A stretch of DNA of 64,000 nt from assembly GCF_009741265.1 (NCBI RefSeq), contig NZ_WOWL01000001.1:2480001-2544000 (forward strand), in the 5' to 3' direction. The notes below the pieces were generated by a model that saw nothing but the letters and a program-made list of their open reading frames with translations, had not been told where the DNA came from and searched no databases. The translations under genes and the position numbers were made by a program. Shown here one piece after another: positions 36,484-44,329 of the stretch (within the stretch, counting starts at the first letter, position 1; each line of letters begins with the position of its first letter). The stretch comes from Pseudarthrobacter sp. GA104. GTDB lineage: Bacteria > Actinomycetota > Actinomycetes > Actinomycetales > Micrococcaceae.

Positions 36484-37959
36484 GTGTTGTGGCCATTCTC
36501 GCTTGCCGGCACCGCGCCAATGTGGGTGGTGGTGCTGCTGGGCGTCGCCGACCTCCTGATCAGGGTGCTGGCTGTGGGCATCATTCCGGGCAACAGGCGT
36601 CCCACCACGGCGATGGCGTGGCTGCTGGGCATTTTCTTTGTGCCGTTCGTGGGCATCCTGCTGTTCCTGCTGTTCGGCAACTTCAAGCTGTCCAGCCGCC
36701 GGCGGGCGCAGCAGCAGCGGGTCAACGAACGCGTGCGGGCCGGGATCTCCTCGCTTTCCGACGTCGAAAGCGACTACCCCGGACCGGAGTGGGTGAAGTC
36801 CGCCGCGGAACTGAACCGCCGGCTCGGGTCCCTGCCCATGGTGGACGGCAACTCCGTTGACCTGATTCCCGGCTATCCGGACTCGATCCTGCAGATGACG
36901 GAGGCCGTGCGCAAGGCGAAAGAGTTTATCAACGCCGAGTTCTACATCATGAGCACGGACCACATCACCGACGACCTCCTCACCGCGCTGGAGGAGGCAG
37001 CCGAGCGCGGCGTCGAAGTCCGCGTGCTGTTCGACCACATCGGGACCCTGCGGGTGCAGGGCTACCGGAAGCTCCTGAAGCGGCTCCGCGCGGGCAAGAT
37101 CCAGTGGAAGCGCATGCTTCCGCTCCTGCCCATCCACGGCCAGTGGCGCAGGCCTGACCTGCGGAACCACCGCAAAATCATGGTGATCGACGGCGAGGTT
37201 GCCTTCACCGGCTCGCAGAACCTGATCGAGCCCTCCTACAACAACCCCCGGCACCGCAAGGCGGGCCGCGAATGGGTGGAGCTCATGGCGCGCCTGCACG
37301 GGCCCATTGTGACCACATTGAATGTCGTCTTTGCCACCGACTGGCTCAGCGAAACCGACGAATCCCTGGAGCACCAGCTGCAGCTCCCGTCCAACCCGCA
37401 CCCCGGGAACGTGACGGCGCAGGTGGTGCCGAGCGGCCCGGGGTTCATCACCGAGAACAACCTGCGGCTTTTCAACACGCTCATCTACTCCGCCCAGCAC
37501 CGGATCTCGATCTGCAGCCCGTACTTCGTTCCGGATGATTCCCTGCTCTACGCCATCACCACCGCTGCCCAGCGCGGTGTGGACGTGGAGCTGTTCGTCT
37601 CCGAGAAGGGCGACCAGTTCCTGGTCCACCACGCCCAGCGGTCCTATTACGAGGCCCTGCTGGAGGCCGGCGTCCGGATCTACTTGTACAAGGCCCCGTT
37701 CGTGCTCCACGCCAAGCACTTCACCATCGACGACGAGGTGGCGGTGCTGGGCTCCAGCAACATGGACATGCGTTCCTTCTCCCTGAACCTTGAGGTGTCC
37801 GTGATGCTGCTGGGCGAGGACATCGTCACCAAGATGCGTGCGGTGGAGGACACCTACCGGGACATCTCCCACGAGCTGAAACTGGCGGACTGGATCAACC
37901 GGCCCCTGGCGGCCCGCTACGTGGACAACGTGGCGAGGCTGACCGCCACCGTCCAGTAA
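36484..37959 (+). CDS. cls: Cardiolipin synthase
   Basis: A 491-residue phospholipase-D-superfamily enzyme. Two N-terminal membrane segments (WVVVLLGVADLLIRVLAVGI, AMAWLLGIFFVPFVGILLF) precede two HKD motifs: NHRKIMVIDGEVAFTGSQN near residue 228 and HAKHFTIDDEVAVLGSSNMD near residue 408. It makes cardiolipin at the membrane. The GTG at 36484 has GGGGGT upstream. It converges on pabB with 12 bases between stops. Confidence 0.92.
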   Translation: MLWPFSLAGTAPMWVVVLLGVADLLIRVLAVGIIPGNRRPTTAMAWLLGIFFVPFVGILLFLLFGNFKLSSRRRAQQQRVNERVRAGISSLSDVESDYPGPEWVKSAAELNRRLGSLPMVDGNSVDLIPGYPDSILQMTEAVRKAKEFINAEFYIMSTDHITDDLLTALEEAAERGVEVRVLFDHIGTLRVQGYRKLLKRLRAGKIQWKRMLPLLPIHGQWRRPDLRNHRKIMVIDGEVAFTGSQNLIEPSYNNPRHRKAGREWVELMARLHGPIVTTLNVVFATDWLSETDESLEHQLQLPSNPHPGNVTAQVVPSGPGFITENNLRLFNTLIYSAQHRISICSPYFVPDDSLLYAITTAAQRGVDVELFVSEKGDQFLVHHAQRSYYEALLEAGVRIYLYKAPFVLHAKHFTIDDEVAVLGSSNMDMRSFSLNLEVSVMLLGEDIVTKMRAVEDTYRDISHELKLADWINRPLAARYVDNVARLTATVQ

Positions 37960-37971
37960 AAACTCCGGGGG

Positions 37972-40047
37972 TCAGGCGTCCGGGAAGTCCGCTCCCAGGG
38001 TGGAGAGGACGCCGAACGCCTTGGTGCGGATTTCCTCGTATTCGTCCTCCGGGACCGAGTCGGCGGTGATGGCGCCCCCGACGCCGAGCGTCAGTTCCGC
38101 CGTTCCGTCGCCGGCGGCGTCGATCACCAGGGTCCGGATGGCGACGGCGAGGTCCGTGGCGCCGTTCAGCGAGAAGTAGCCGATGGCGCCGGAGTAGAGC
38201 CCGCGCCCGCCACCTTCGAGCCGGTCCAGGATGGCCATGGTGCTGATCTTGGGGGCGCCGGTCATCGAGCCCGCCGGGAAGCAGGCGGCCACGGCTTCGG
38301 CCCGGGAGGATCCCCGCTGCAGCTGCGCATCGATCGTGCTCACCATCTGGTGCACCGTGGCGTAGCTCTCGATGGCGCAGAGCCTGCTGACCGTGACGGA
38401 GCCCGGGACCGCGAAATGGCTCAGGTCGTTACGCAGCAGGTCCACGATCATGATGTTCTCGGCGCGGTCCTTCAGCGACGCCGCCAGGTCCGTGCGAAGC
38501 TGCGCGTCCTCGTGCGGGTCGGCAGCCCGGCGGCGGGTGCCCTTGATGGGCTCGGCGCGCATGCCGCCGTCGGAGGCTATCTTCAGGAACCGCTCGGGCG
38601 AGGTGCTGGCCACCGTGAGTCCGCCGAACGCCAGGTAGCTGGCGAACGGGGCCGGATTCCTCCGGCGCAGGGCCAGGTATGCCTGCCACGGGTCCAGCGT
38701 GGCCGCCGGAACTTTCGCTGACAGAGTGGTGGTCAGGCAGACCTCGTAGGTGTTTCCCTCGGCGATTTCGTGCTGGGCGGCAGCGATCTTCTCCCGGTAC
38801 TGCTTGGCGGTATCACGGCTTTGGAATGTGGGCGCTTCCGGAAGTACGACGCCGTTGCTGCCGCCGGCCCGGGCTGCCACGGCCGCCGGCGCGGCGGGGC
38901 CGGACGCTGCCTCGACCGCGGCGCGCGCGCCTTCCAGCCACTCGTCGGCATCCGGGGCGTCGAGAGCCAGGAGCCAGGCCGTGCCTTCCGCATGGTCCAG
39001 GACAACCGCCCTGCCTGCGAAGATCAGCGAAGCATCAGGCGTGGGCGCGGAATGATCGGATCCGCCGGTTTCCCGCTTGAGTTCGTAGCCCAGGCATCCC
39101 AGCCAGCCAAGGGTGAACTCACCGGGGTAGCCTTCGGGGGTGCTGACTGCCGGGTTGCCCCAGACGGTGTCCAGCCAGCGGAAGAAGGGGCGCGCCACCG
39201 TGGCGGTGGCGCAGCCTGCCCTTAGCTCGCTTTGTCCGGAACGGTGCGTCATGGACTGGCCGTGTGTGCCGGCGTCGTCCGCCATGATGCTGAAGCGGCT
39301 CCGCCCGGCGGCCTCGGACCCTGCCTGGTCACCGGCCTGGCTCGCATTCGATGAGTCGAGCCAGACGGCGTTGGCCGAGGTGCCGTAGAGGGAATTGAAC
39401 AGCGCTGCTGGATCCGGCCTGGTGTCCAGCTGTTCGGTGCGGATGCTGAGGCCACGGCGCGCCGAAAGCTCGGGGGACAGCGCCGGGGCCAGGGCGGGGA
39501 GATACGGCAGGAGCTGCAGGACGTCCGCCGGGGCGGATCCGTCGGCGCGGTTCAGTACCCGGACGTCGGCGTGCTGCGGCACGTCGTCGGTGCGCAGCCA
39601 TTCCTCCTCCTGCGCAGCCCACTGGTCCCAGTAGGGTTCGTAGGTGCCGCCGTCGCGGTCCAGCGCCCGGGTGCGGCGGACCTCCTCCGGTGAGTCCGCC
39701 CAGATGACGGCGCTGAGCAGGCGCCGGGCCGCGGCCGCGGCGGCGCCCACTCCCTCAACGATGACAATCTCGGCCGGCAGCGTGACCCGGGAGTCGCCGT
39801 CGTAATGGTTCTGCCAGTCCCAGCTGGTCCAGGTGGCGGCGTCGCCACGGCTCAGGGGCTCCAGAACCGTGGCGACGTAGCGGTCAATGCCGACCATGAG
39901 GCCGTTCCAGCCCGGATAAATGTCCTCGAGGTGGAACAGCGACACCCTGTGGTGGGCCCGCAGCCGCGCCGCCAGTTCAACTGCGAGGGTGGTCTTTCCA
40001 GCGCCCGAGCGCCCGTCGATGGCAATGATGACGGGGGCTGGGCTCAT
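37972..40047 (-). CDS. pabB: P-loop kinase domain fused to aminodeoxychorismate synthase component I
   Basis: A 691-residue two-domain protein. Residues 1-~195 form a uridine-kinase-like P-loop domain with Walker A GRSGAGKTT at 12-20, FHLEDIYPGW and IVIVEGVGA. Residues ~200-691 form the PabB chorismate-binding domain: the active-site Lys502 in EPIKGTRRR, IMIVDLLRNDL, GSMTGAPK at 593-600 and a GVGGAIT loop. PabB with PabA converts chorismate to aminodeoxychorismate. No frameshift or linker start separates the halves, so the fusion is real at the gene level. No pabA lies in the window. Confidence 0.88.
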   Translation of the reverse strand: MSPAPVIIAIDGRSGAGKTTLAVELAARLRAHHRVSLFHLEDIYPGWNGLMVGIDRYVATVLEPLSRGDAATWTSWDWQNHYDGDSRVTLPAEIVIVEGVGAAAAAARRLLSAVIWADSPEEVRRTRALDRDGGTYEPYWDQWAAQEEEWLRTDDVPQHADVRVLNRADGSAPADVLQLLPYLPALAPALSPELSARRGLSIRTEQLDTRPDPAALFNSLYGTSANAVWLDSSNASQAGDQAGSEAAGRSRFSIMADDAGTHGQSMTHRSGQSELRAGCATATVARPFFRWLDTVWGNPAVSTPEGYPGEFTLGWLGCLGYELKRETGGSDHSAPTPDASLIFAGRAVVLDHAEGTAWLLALDAPDADEWLEGARAAVEAASGPAAPAAVAARAGGSNGVVLPEAPTFQSRDTAKQYREKIAAAQHEIAEGNTYEVCLTTTLSAKVPAATLDPWQAYLALRRRNPAPFASYLAFGGLTVASTSPERFLKIASDGGMRAEPIKGTRRRAADPHEDAQLRTDLAASLKDRAENIMIVDLLRNDLSHFAVPGSVTVSRLCAIESYATVHQMVSTIDAQLQRGSSRAEAVAACFPAGSMTGAPKISTMAILDRLEGGGRGLYSGAIGYFSLNGATDLAVAIRTLVIDAAGDGTAELTLGVGGAITADSVPEDEYEEIRTKAFGVLSTLGADFPDA

Positions 40048-40063
40048 GAATTAGAGCGTACCG

Positions 40064-40186
40064 TCATCCCTGCCGCGCTTTCATCCGGGGGTTCTTCCTG
40101 TTGATGACGAAGGTCCTCCCGCGCCGCCGGACAACCTGCGCGCCGGGGATCTTTTTCAGTGCGCGGAGTGAATTCCGTACCTTCAT
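40064..40186 (-). CDS. rpmJ: Ribosomal protein bL36, zinc-free (C-minus) form
   Basis: A 40-residue L36 paralogue opening [19 protein letters not shown] and ending [10 protein letters not shown]. It has none of the four zinc Cys/His residues of the standard L36, so it is the zinc-independent version. Its ATG lies 3 bases inside the end of the CobW-like gene, so the two are coupled. Such paralogues usually replace the zinc form when zinc is scarce. Confidence 0.93.
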   Translation of the reverse strand: MKVRNSLRALKKIPGAQVVRRRGRTFVINRKNPRMKARQG

Positions 40187-41259
40187 GCTGTGCTCCTTGT
40201 TTGGTGGTGGTGCAATGCCAGTTCTTCATCGGTGAGCTGGCAGGACATCAGCAGGTTCCCGAGTTCCGCGGCATCAAGGTCCTCGCCCGTCGCTGCTATG
40301 ACGGAGGCGGCCGGGGCGCCGTGGCCGGCCGGCTGGCTTCCCGCCCCGGGTGCGGCGTGGCCCTCCGGCCAGGCACCGAGGTTCTCCAGCCACACGCGGG
40401 GGCCGATGCCCTGGATCGCTATCCGGCAGGCCGGTGCGGACGCTATCCACAGCTGGCCGCGCAGGAGGCAGCATCCTTCTGCCAGGGTTGCCAGTGCGTC
40501 CCGGAACCGTCCGGGGTGCAGCGGCCGCTCGATGCGGTGGAACACTGTGGCAAACGGCGACTCCATGCTGCGGGCCGGGGGACCGGGCGGTTGGGCGTTT
40601 CCGGGTGCTGTCCTGGCCACCGCGTCGGCGTAGCGGTGCAGTCCCTGCCTGACTGCTGCCGCATCACGGGCCACCTCCGCGTGCGGAGCGAGTTCACGGA
40701 GCAGGTGCAGCCCGCGCTCGCGGCCCGGCGGGTCGGGCGGCACAATGTCCGGCTCGGTGAGCAACACGGTGTCCGCGAAGGCGAGTTCGCCCACCAGGAA
40801 TTCGCCCGGCGTCCGCTCGTCTTCCGGTGCGGGAGTGAAGCCGGATTCAAACAAGGTGTGGGAATCCCAGATGTGGTCCTCCAGGGCATCCGGGGAACAC
40901 GCGAGGATTACCGTACCCACAGGTGCTGCGCGGGTGAGGCCGCGCCGCAGTGCGGACACCGCGGCTGATGCAGGGACGGCAGGCGGCAGGCCAATGATGA
41001 TGGCCCCCTTCGTGTTTTCGAGCAGCCGGTCGATGCTCGGGACAAGGTCCAGCCGGACGGCGCAGCTGAGGCAACCGTGTTCCAGCATTGTCTCCTCGCG
41101 TTCCAGGAGGATCCGGCCACTGAATATTCGCCGGACCACGAGTCCGTCCTCCATGAGGTCATGAAGGACCACCAGGCTGCCCGGATGGGCTGCCGCAAGG
41201 TCTTCGCACGCCTGCTGCCGGCAGAGTGCATCAAGGGAACTGATGACGGTGAGGTTCAT
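40183..41259 (-). CDS. CobW/YciC-like protein lacking a P-loop
   Basis: A 358-residue protein related to the G3E GTPase/CobW family. The expected GxxGxGKT P-loop is replaced by [19 protein letters not shown], so GTP binding is doubtful. The metal motif GCxCC of CobW appears as [10 protein letters not shown], with Cys63 and Cys66 kept and the middle Cys replaced by Ser. The CobW-C region ([18 protein letters not shown]) is intact. It is cotranscribed with zinc-free L36 and sits directly behind a Zur-type box. A mycobacterial CobW-like ribosome-hibernation factor near zinc-free ribosomal genes is a possible analogue, from memory. Confidence 0.75.
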   Translation of the reverse strand: MNLTVISSLDALCRQQACEDLAAAHPGSLVVLHDLMEDGLVVRRIFSGRILLEREETMLEHGCLSCAVRLDLVPSIDRLLENTKGAIIIGLPPAVPASAAVSALRRGLTRAAPVGTVILACSPDALEDHIWDSHTLFESGFTPAPEDERTPGEFLVGELAFADTVLLTEPDIVPPDPPGRERGLHLLRELAPHAEVARDAAAVRQGLHRYADAVARTAPGNAQPPGPPARSMESPFATVFHRIERPLHPGRFRDALATLAEGCCLLRGQLWIASAPACRIAIQGIGPRVWLENLGAWPEGHAAPGAGSQPAGHGAPAASVIAATGEDLDAAELGNLLMSCQLTDEELALHHHQTRSTA

Positions 41260-41269
41260 GCCATCAATG

Positions 41270-41292
41270 TAGTTGAGAATCGTTCTCAACTA
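41270..41292. promoter_or_regulatory. Zur-type operator (23-bp palindrome)
   Basis: TAGTTGAGAA tcg-centre TTCTCAACTA forms a perfect 10-bp inverted repeat. The core TGAGAATCGTTCTCA fits the actinobacterial Zur pattern TGAnAATnRTTnTCA. It ends 11 bases before the CobW-like start, so zinc-bound Zur would block the CobW/L36 pair. The match is to a recalled consensus. Confidence 0.8.
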
Positions 41293-41371
41293 CAAATGGA
41301 AGGCCAGCCTTGACGGCCGCCTGCCGCCGTCGTGCCTTCGCTCCGCCTGGCTGTCCTGTTCTGCTGCTTGC

Positions 41372-41908
41372 CTAAGCCTGGCGCTGGAGCTCGGCGTTCC
41401 GGACCGCGGCCACTTTGATGTAATCCAGCAGTCCGGGAAGTGCGGCGTGTACCTGATGCCAGACGGTGTCGAAATCGGCGTGGCCGCCGTACCAGGGGTC
41501 TTCGATTCCCTGGTCGAGAAGGTCTTTTTCTGCCAGTTGCGGGTCGAAGCTGCGCAGCATCCGGATCTTGTCCCGGGACTCCTGGTCCGGGGCGGACTCG
41601 CTCAACCAGGCGTGGTGGTCGATGTCCAGTGCCAGGATCAGGTCCCGTTCGCGGAACCATTCCGGCTGCCACTGGCGGGCAATGTGCCGGCTGGAGGTAA
41701 GTTGTGCCGCTGCCAGCCGCCTGGCCGCCCTCGGGTCGATGGGCCGTCCGGCCTCGTATCCCGTTGTGCCCGCGGATTCCACCGTAACCAAACCGCCCAG
41801 CCCTGTGTGTTCCAGCGCCGCGGCGAGCATCAGCTCGGCCATGGGGGACCGGCAGATGTTCCCGGTGCAGACGGCGATCACGCGGTATGGGCTCGGCGGT
41901 GAGTTCAT
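41372..41908 (-). CDS. Low-molecular-weight protein-tyrosine phosphatase
   Basis: A 178-residue phosphatase with the P-loop signature VCTGNICRSPMAELML (the catalytic Cys and Arg of CX5R) near residue 12. The general-acid region IEDPWYGG lies near residue 140. It is a cytoplasmic enzyme acting on phosphotyrosine or related substrates. ATG 41908 (MNSPPSPYR) is chosen; a start four codons upstream is possible. It stands upstream of the Zur-controlled pair but is separated by the operator. Confidence 0.88.
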   Translation of the reverse strand: MNSPPSPYRVIAVCTGNICRSPMAELMLAAALEHTGLGGLVTVESAGTTGYEAGRPIDPRAARRLAAAQLTSSRHIARQWQPEWFRERDLILALDIDHHAWLSESAPDQESRDKIRMLRSFDPQLAEKDLLDQGIEDPWYGGHADFDTVWHQVHAALPGLLDYIKVAAVRNAELQRQA

Positions 41909-42036
41909 GATGCTAAGCATGCGCGCTATTTGCCCCTGTTGGCTAGCGCGTGATTCACAATGCTTGACTGGTTTGTAAAGATTCTGGACTTTCGGTCACA
42001 TGCTCTTCCGTGGGGCGGCCGGAGCGCGCTGCGTCG

Positions 42037-42660
42037 TCAGTGGAGGAAGGCCAGCAGGATGCCCACGGCCACAAACAGCACCCCGAAGGCCCGGTTGAGG
42101 ACAAGTTGGCCGCGGGCGCTGTGGGTGAAGCGCTCAAAGGACCTGGCCGCGGCGGCGAAGAAGAACCACATCACCAGGATGTCAATGGCAACGATGGTTG
42201 CCGTCAGTACTGCGTACTGCGCCAGGAGGGGCTGCTCCGGCCGGATGAACTGGGGCATGAAGGCGAGGAAGAAGATGATGGCCTTTGGGTTCAGGAGATT
42301 TACCCAGAATCCGCGCCGGAAGATGGACCAGGCGGGCTCGTTCCGAAGGCCGGCAATCTTCTCCTGCCCAAGGTCCGGCTTGCTGAGGAACTGCCGGATG
42401 CCCAGATACACCAGGTAGGCGGCGCCCGAATAGCGGATCACGTTGAAGGCGATGGGCGAGCTGGCAACGAGCACCCCCACGCCGAGGGCAACGATCACCA
42501 CGTGGATCACCAGTGCCGCCTGCTGGCCAAGGATTCCCCACATGGAGCGCCGGAACCCGGCATTCAGCGAGTTGCTCATGGTGTTGATGGCTCCGGCGCC
42601 GGGGGTGAAGCTGATCAGGACGCCGGCGCCCGCCAGCGCGAGCCAAAGGGAGAATTGCAC
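42037..42660 (-). CDS. LysE-family amino-acid exporter
   Basis: A 207-residue membrane protein with six segments, of the LysE/RhtB type. It begins with a signal-like first segment after GTG, then LISFTPGAGAINTMSNSL. NLLNPKAIIFFLAFMPQF is the family core. It exports an amino acid or related molecule; the substrate is unknown. No nearby regulator is evident. Confidence 0.88.
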   Translation of the reverse strand: MQFSLWLALAGAGVLISFTPGAGAINTMSNSLNAGFRRSMWGILGQQAALVIHVVIVALGVGVLVASSPIAFNVIRYSGAAYLVYLGIRQFLSKPDLGQEKIAGLRNEPAWSIFRRGFWVNLLNPKAIIFFLAFMPQFIRPEQPLLAQYAVLTATIVAIDILVMWFFFAAAARSFERFTHSARGQLVLNRAFGVLFVAVGILLAFLH

Positions 42661-42707
42661 CAGTCAATCCTACGTGTGCCCGCCGCGGCGTGGCGGATGG
42701 GCGGGCC

Positions 42708-43526
42708 CTACGCCCGGGCGATCACCTCGCCATTGGGGATCAGGAACCAGCCGTCGTCGGTGGATCCCCAGCGGTGCCAGCCCGCGGAAATCCTTGCCAG
42801 GTCCGCCGGGTTGGCGAAGCCATACTCCAGTGCCTGCTCCGCGAAGGCCGAGTGCAGCACGCGTTCGCCCCAGACGCGGGCCTGCCACCGGCGCTGCTGG
42901 CCGGTGGCATAGAGCCAGTTGCTGCTGGAGGGCGCGACGTCGGTGAAGCCTGCAGCCTGCGCCCAGCTGACAAGCCGCCGCCCGGCGTCGGGTTCGGCCC
43001 CGTTCCTGCGGGCGATGCGCTGGTACAGCTCCATCCATTCGTCAAGCTCCGGAATGGCGGGGTACCAGCTCATGCCGTGGAAGTCGGCGTCGCGCACGGC
43101 AACGATCCCGCCGGGCTTGGCCACCCGCCGCATCTCACGCAGGGCCTCCACAGGGTCCGTGAGGTGCTGAAGGACCTGGTGGGCATGGACGACGTCGAAC
43201 GTCTCGTCCTCGAAGTCCAGGTCGTAGATATTGCCGGCCACGAACTCGACGTTCGGCACCTCCCGCTCCATGGCGAGGGCCTTGGCCTGGGCGATGATGT
43301 CCGGTGACCGGTCCAGGCCAGTCACCTTTCCCGGAGCCACCAGAACGGCAAAGTCGCATGTGATGGTGCCCGGGCCGCAGCCGACGTCGAGCACGTTGCA
43401 GCCCGGCGTGAGGTGCGGCAGGACGAACGCTGCCGAATTCTGGGCTGTCCTGGCGGCATGGGCGCGGACCACCGATTCGTGGTGGCCGTGCGTATAAACG
43501 TCGTCTTCAGGCTGCTGCGCGCTCAT
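42708..43526 (-). CDS. Class I SAM-dependent methyltransferase
   Basis: A 272-residue enzyme with the SAM-binding motif NVLDVGCGPGTITCDFA near residues 45-60, then VTGLDRSPDIIAQAKALA and FDVVHAHQVLQHLTDP. The C-terminal half varies. The start MSAQQPEDDVYTHG at 43526 is chosen over one two codons upstream. The opening resembles UbiE/methyltransferase_11 proteins; the substrate is unknown. A 30-bp inverted repeat lies between this gene and the upstream MarR gene. Confidence 0.85.
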   Translation of the reverse strand: MSAQQPEDDVYTHGHHESVVRAHAARTAQNSAAFVLPHLTPGCNVLDVGCGPGTITCDFAVLVAPGKVTGLDRSPDIIAQAKALAMEREVPNVEFVAGNIYDLDFEDETFDVVHAHQVLQHLTDPVEALREMRRVAKPGGIVAVRDADFHGMSWYPAIPELDEWMELYQRIARRNGAEPDAGRRLVSWAQAAGFTDVAPSSSNWLYATGQQRRWQARVWGERVLHSAFAEQALEYGFANPADLARISAGWHRWGSTDDGWFLIPNGEVIARA

Positions 43527-43540
43527 AACCAAACGCTACC

Positions 43541-43606
43541 CCCAACTAGGTAGCGCTAAGTGTCGTTTTGGCCCCTCAAAACGACACTTAGCGCTACCTA
43601 GTTGGG
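43541..43606. repeat. Perfect 30-bp inverted repeat with a 6-base loop
   Basis: The arms 43541-43570 and 43577-43606 are exact complements (first bases cccaactaggtagcgctaag), with loop gcccct. The right arm contains the TAG stop of the MarR gene (complement of 43598-43600). It can form a very stable hairpin in RNA from either strand. It lies between two genes on the same strand, so it may end MarR transcription or be a mobile REP-like element. Confidence 0.9.
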
Positions 43607-44131
43607 TGGGGCGGCTGCGTCCGGCTGGCCTGCGGACGAATCTTCCCGCGCAGCCACCGTTGCTTCCACCATGGCGGCCATGAACCTGCTGACAGTCTCC
43701 AGTTCCGCCGGAGTGAAATCGGCCATGGCAGCTCCCATGTGGCGCGCCAGCGGGGCGAAGATGGCGCCGCCGTCCTGGTAGGCCTTGGGCGTCATCTTCA
43801 GCTGGACCTGCCGACGGTCCGAGCCGTGCCGCTCGCGGGTCACGTGCCCCGAATGGTCCAGCCGGTCGATCAGGGCGGTTGTCGCGGGGGAGCTCAGGTG
43901 CAGTTCCTTGCGCAGGAGCCCGGGCGTGACCACGTTTCCCTTCGCCGTGTGGCGCATGATCGCGGCCAGGGCATTGAGGTCCGTGCGGTGCATGTCCTTC
44001 CGCCCGCCTGCTGTATCCACATACCGGTTGGCCTCCAGTGTGAACTCCTGCAGGAGCAGGACCAGCGGGTGCGGCCCCGCGGGCGGACCGGAAGGAGGCC
44101 CCTGCAAGGCCGGGCCGGTATTGCCTGCCAT
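43598..44131 (-). CDS. MarR-family regulator
   Basis: A 177-residue regulator with a typical MarR winged helix: DLNALAAIMRHTAKGNVVTP, LHLSSPATTALIDRLDHSGH and the wing DRRQVQLKMTPK. It is divergent from the MMPL transporter with an operator-like palindrome between them, so it probably represses that gene. Its stop codon lies inside a 30-bp inverted repeat. ATG 44131 (MAGNTGPALQ) is chosen over an upstream one. Confidence 0.88.
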   Translation of the reverse strand: MAGNTGPALQGPPSGPPAGPHPLVLLLQEFTLEANRYVDTAGGRKDMHRTDLNALAAIMRHTAKGNVVTPGLLRKELHLSSPATTALIDRLDHSGHVTRERHGSDRRQVQLKMTPKAYQDGGAIFAPLARHMGAAMADFTPAELETVSRFMAAMVEATVAAREDSSAGQPDAAAPPN

Positions 44132-44260
44132 GTCCACCTCCTGAATTCGGGGCACCAGTGCATGGCACCGGTGCTTGGCCGTCGGCCGTCCTGACGGATA
44201 TTACGCCAGCCCGGCCGGCCTGGAGGTACCGGCCGGAGCAAGAAAAGTTAGCCAGGCACT

Positions 44261-44279
44261 TATCTCTATGATGGAGATA
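44261..44279. promoter_or_regulatory. Candidate MarR operator (TATCTC-N7-GAGATA)
   Basis: An inverted repeat of six-base arms with a seven-base spacer lies between the divergent marR and MMPL genes, 51 bases before the MMPL start. This is a fitting length and place for MarR binding. Confidence 0.6.
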
Positions 44280-44329
44280 CTCTAGTATGGAATCAATCCT
44301 ACCCGCGTCCCTCCCCTGGAAGGCAAAAA

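Noticed and set aside
41922..41950. A cgcgcta/tagcgcg hairpin as a terminator of the LysE gene
   Set aside because: It has only seven base pairs, a long loop and no T-run; it may be chance.
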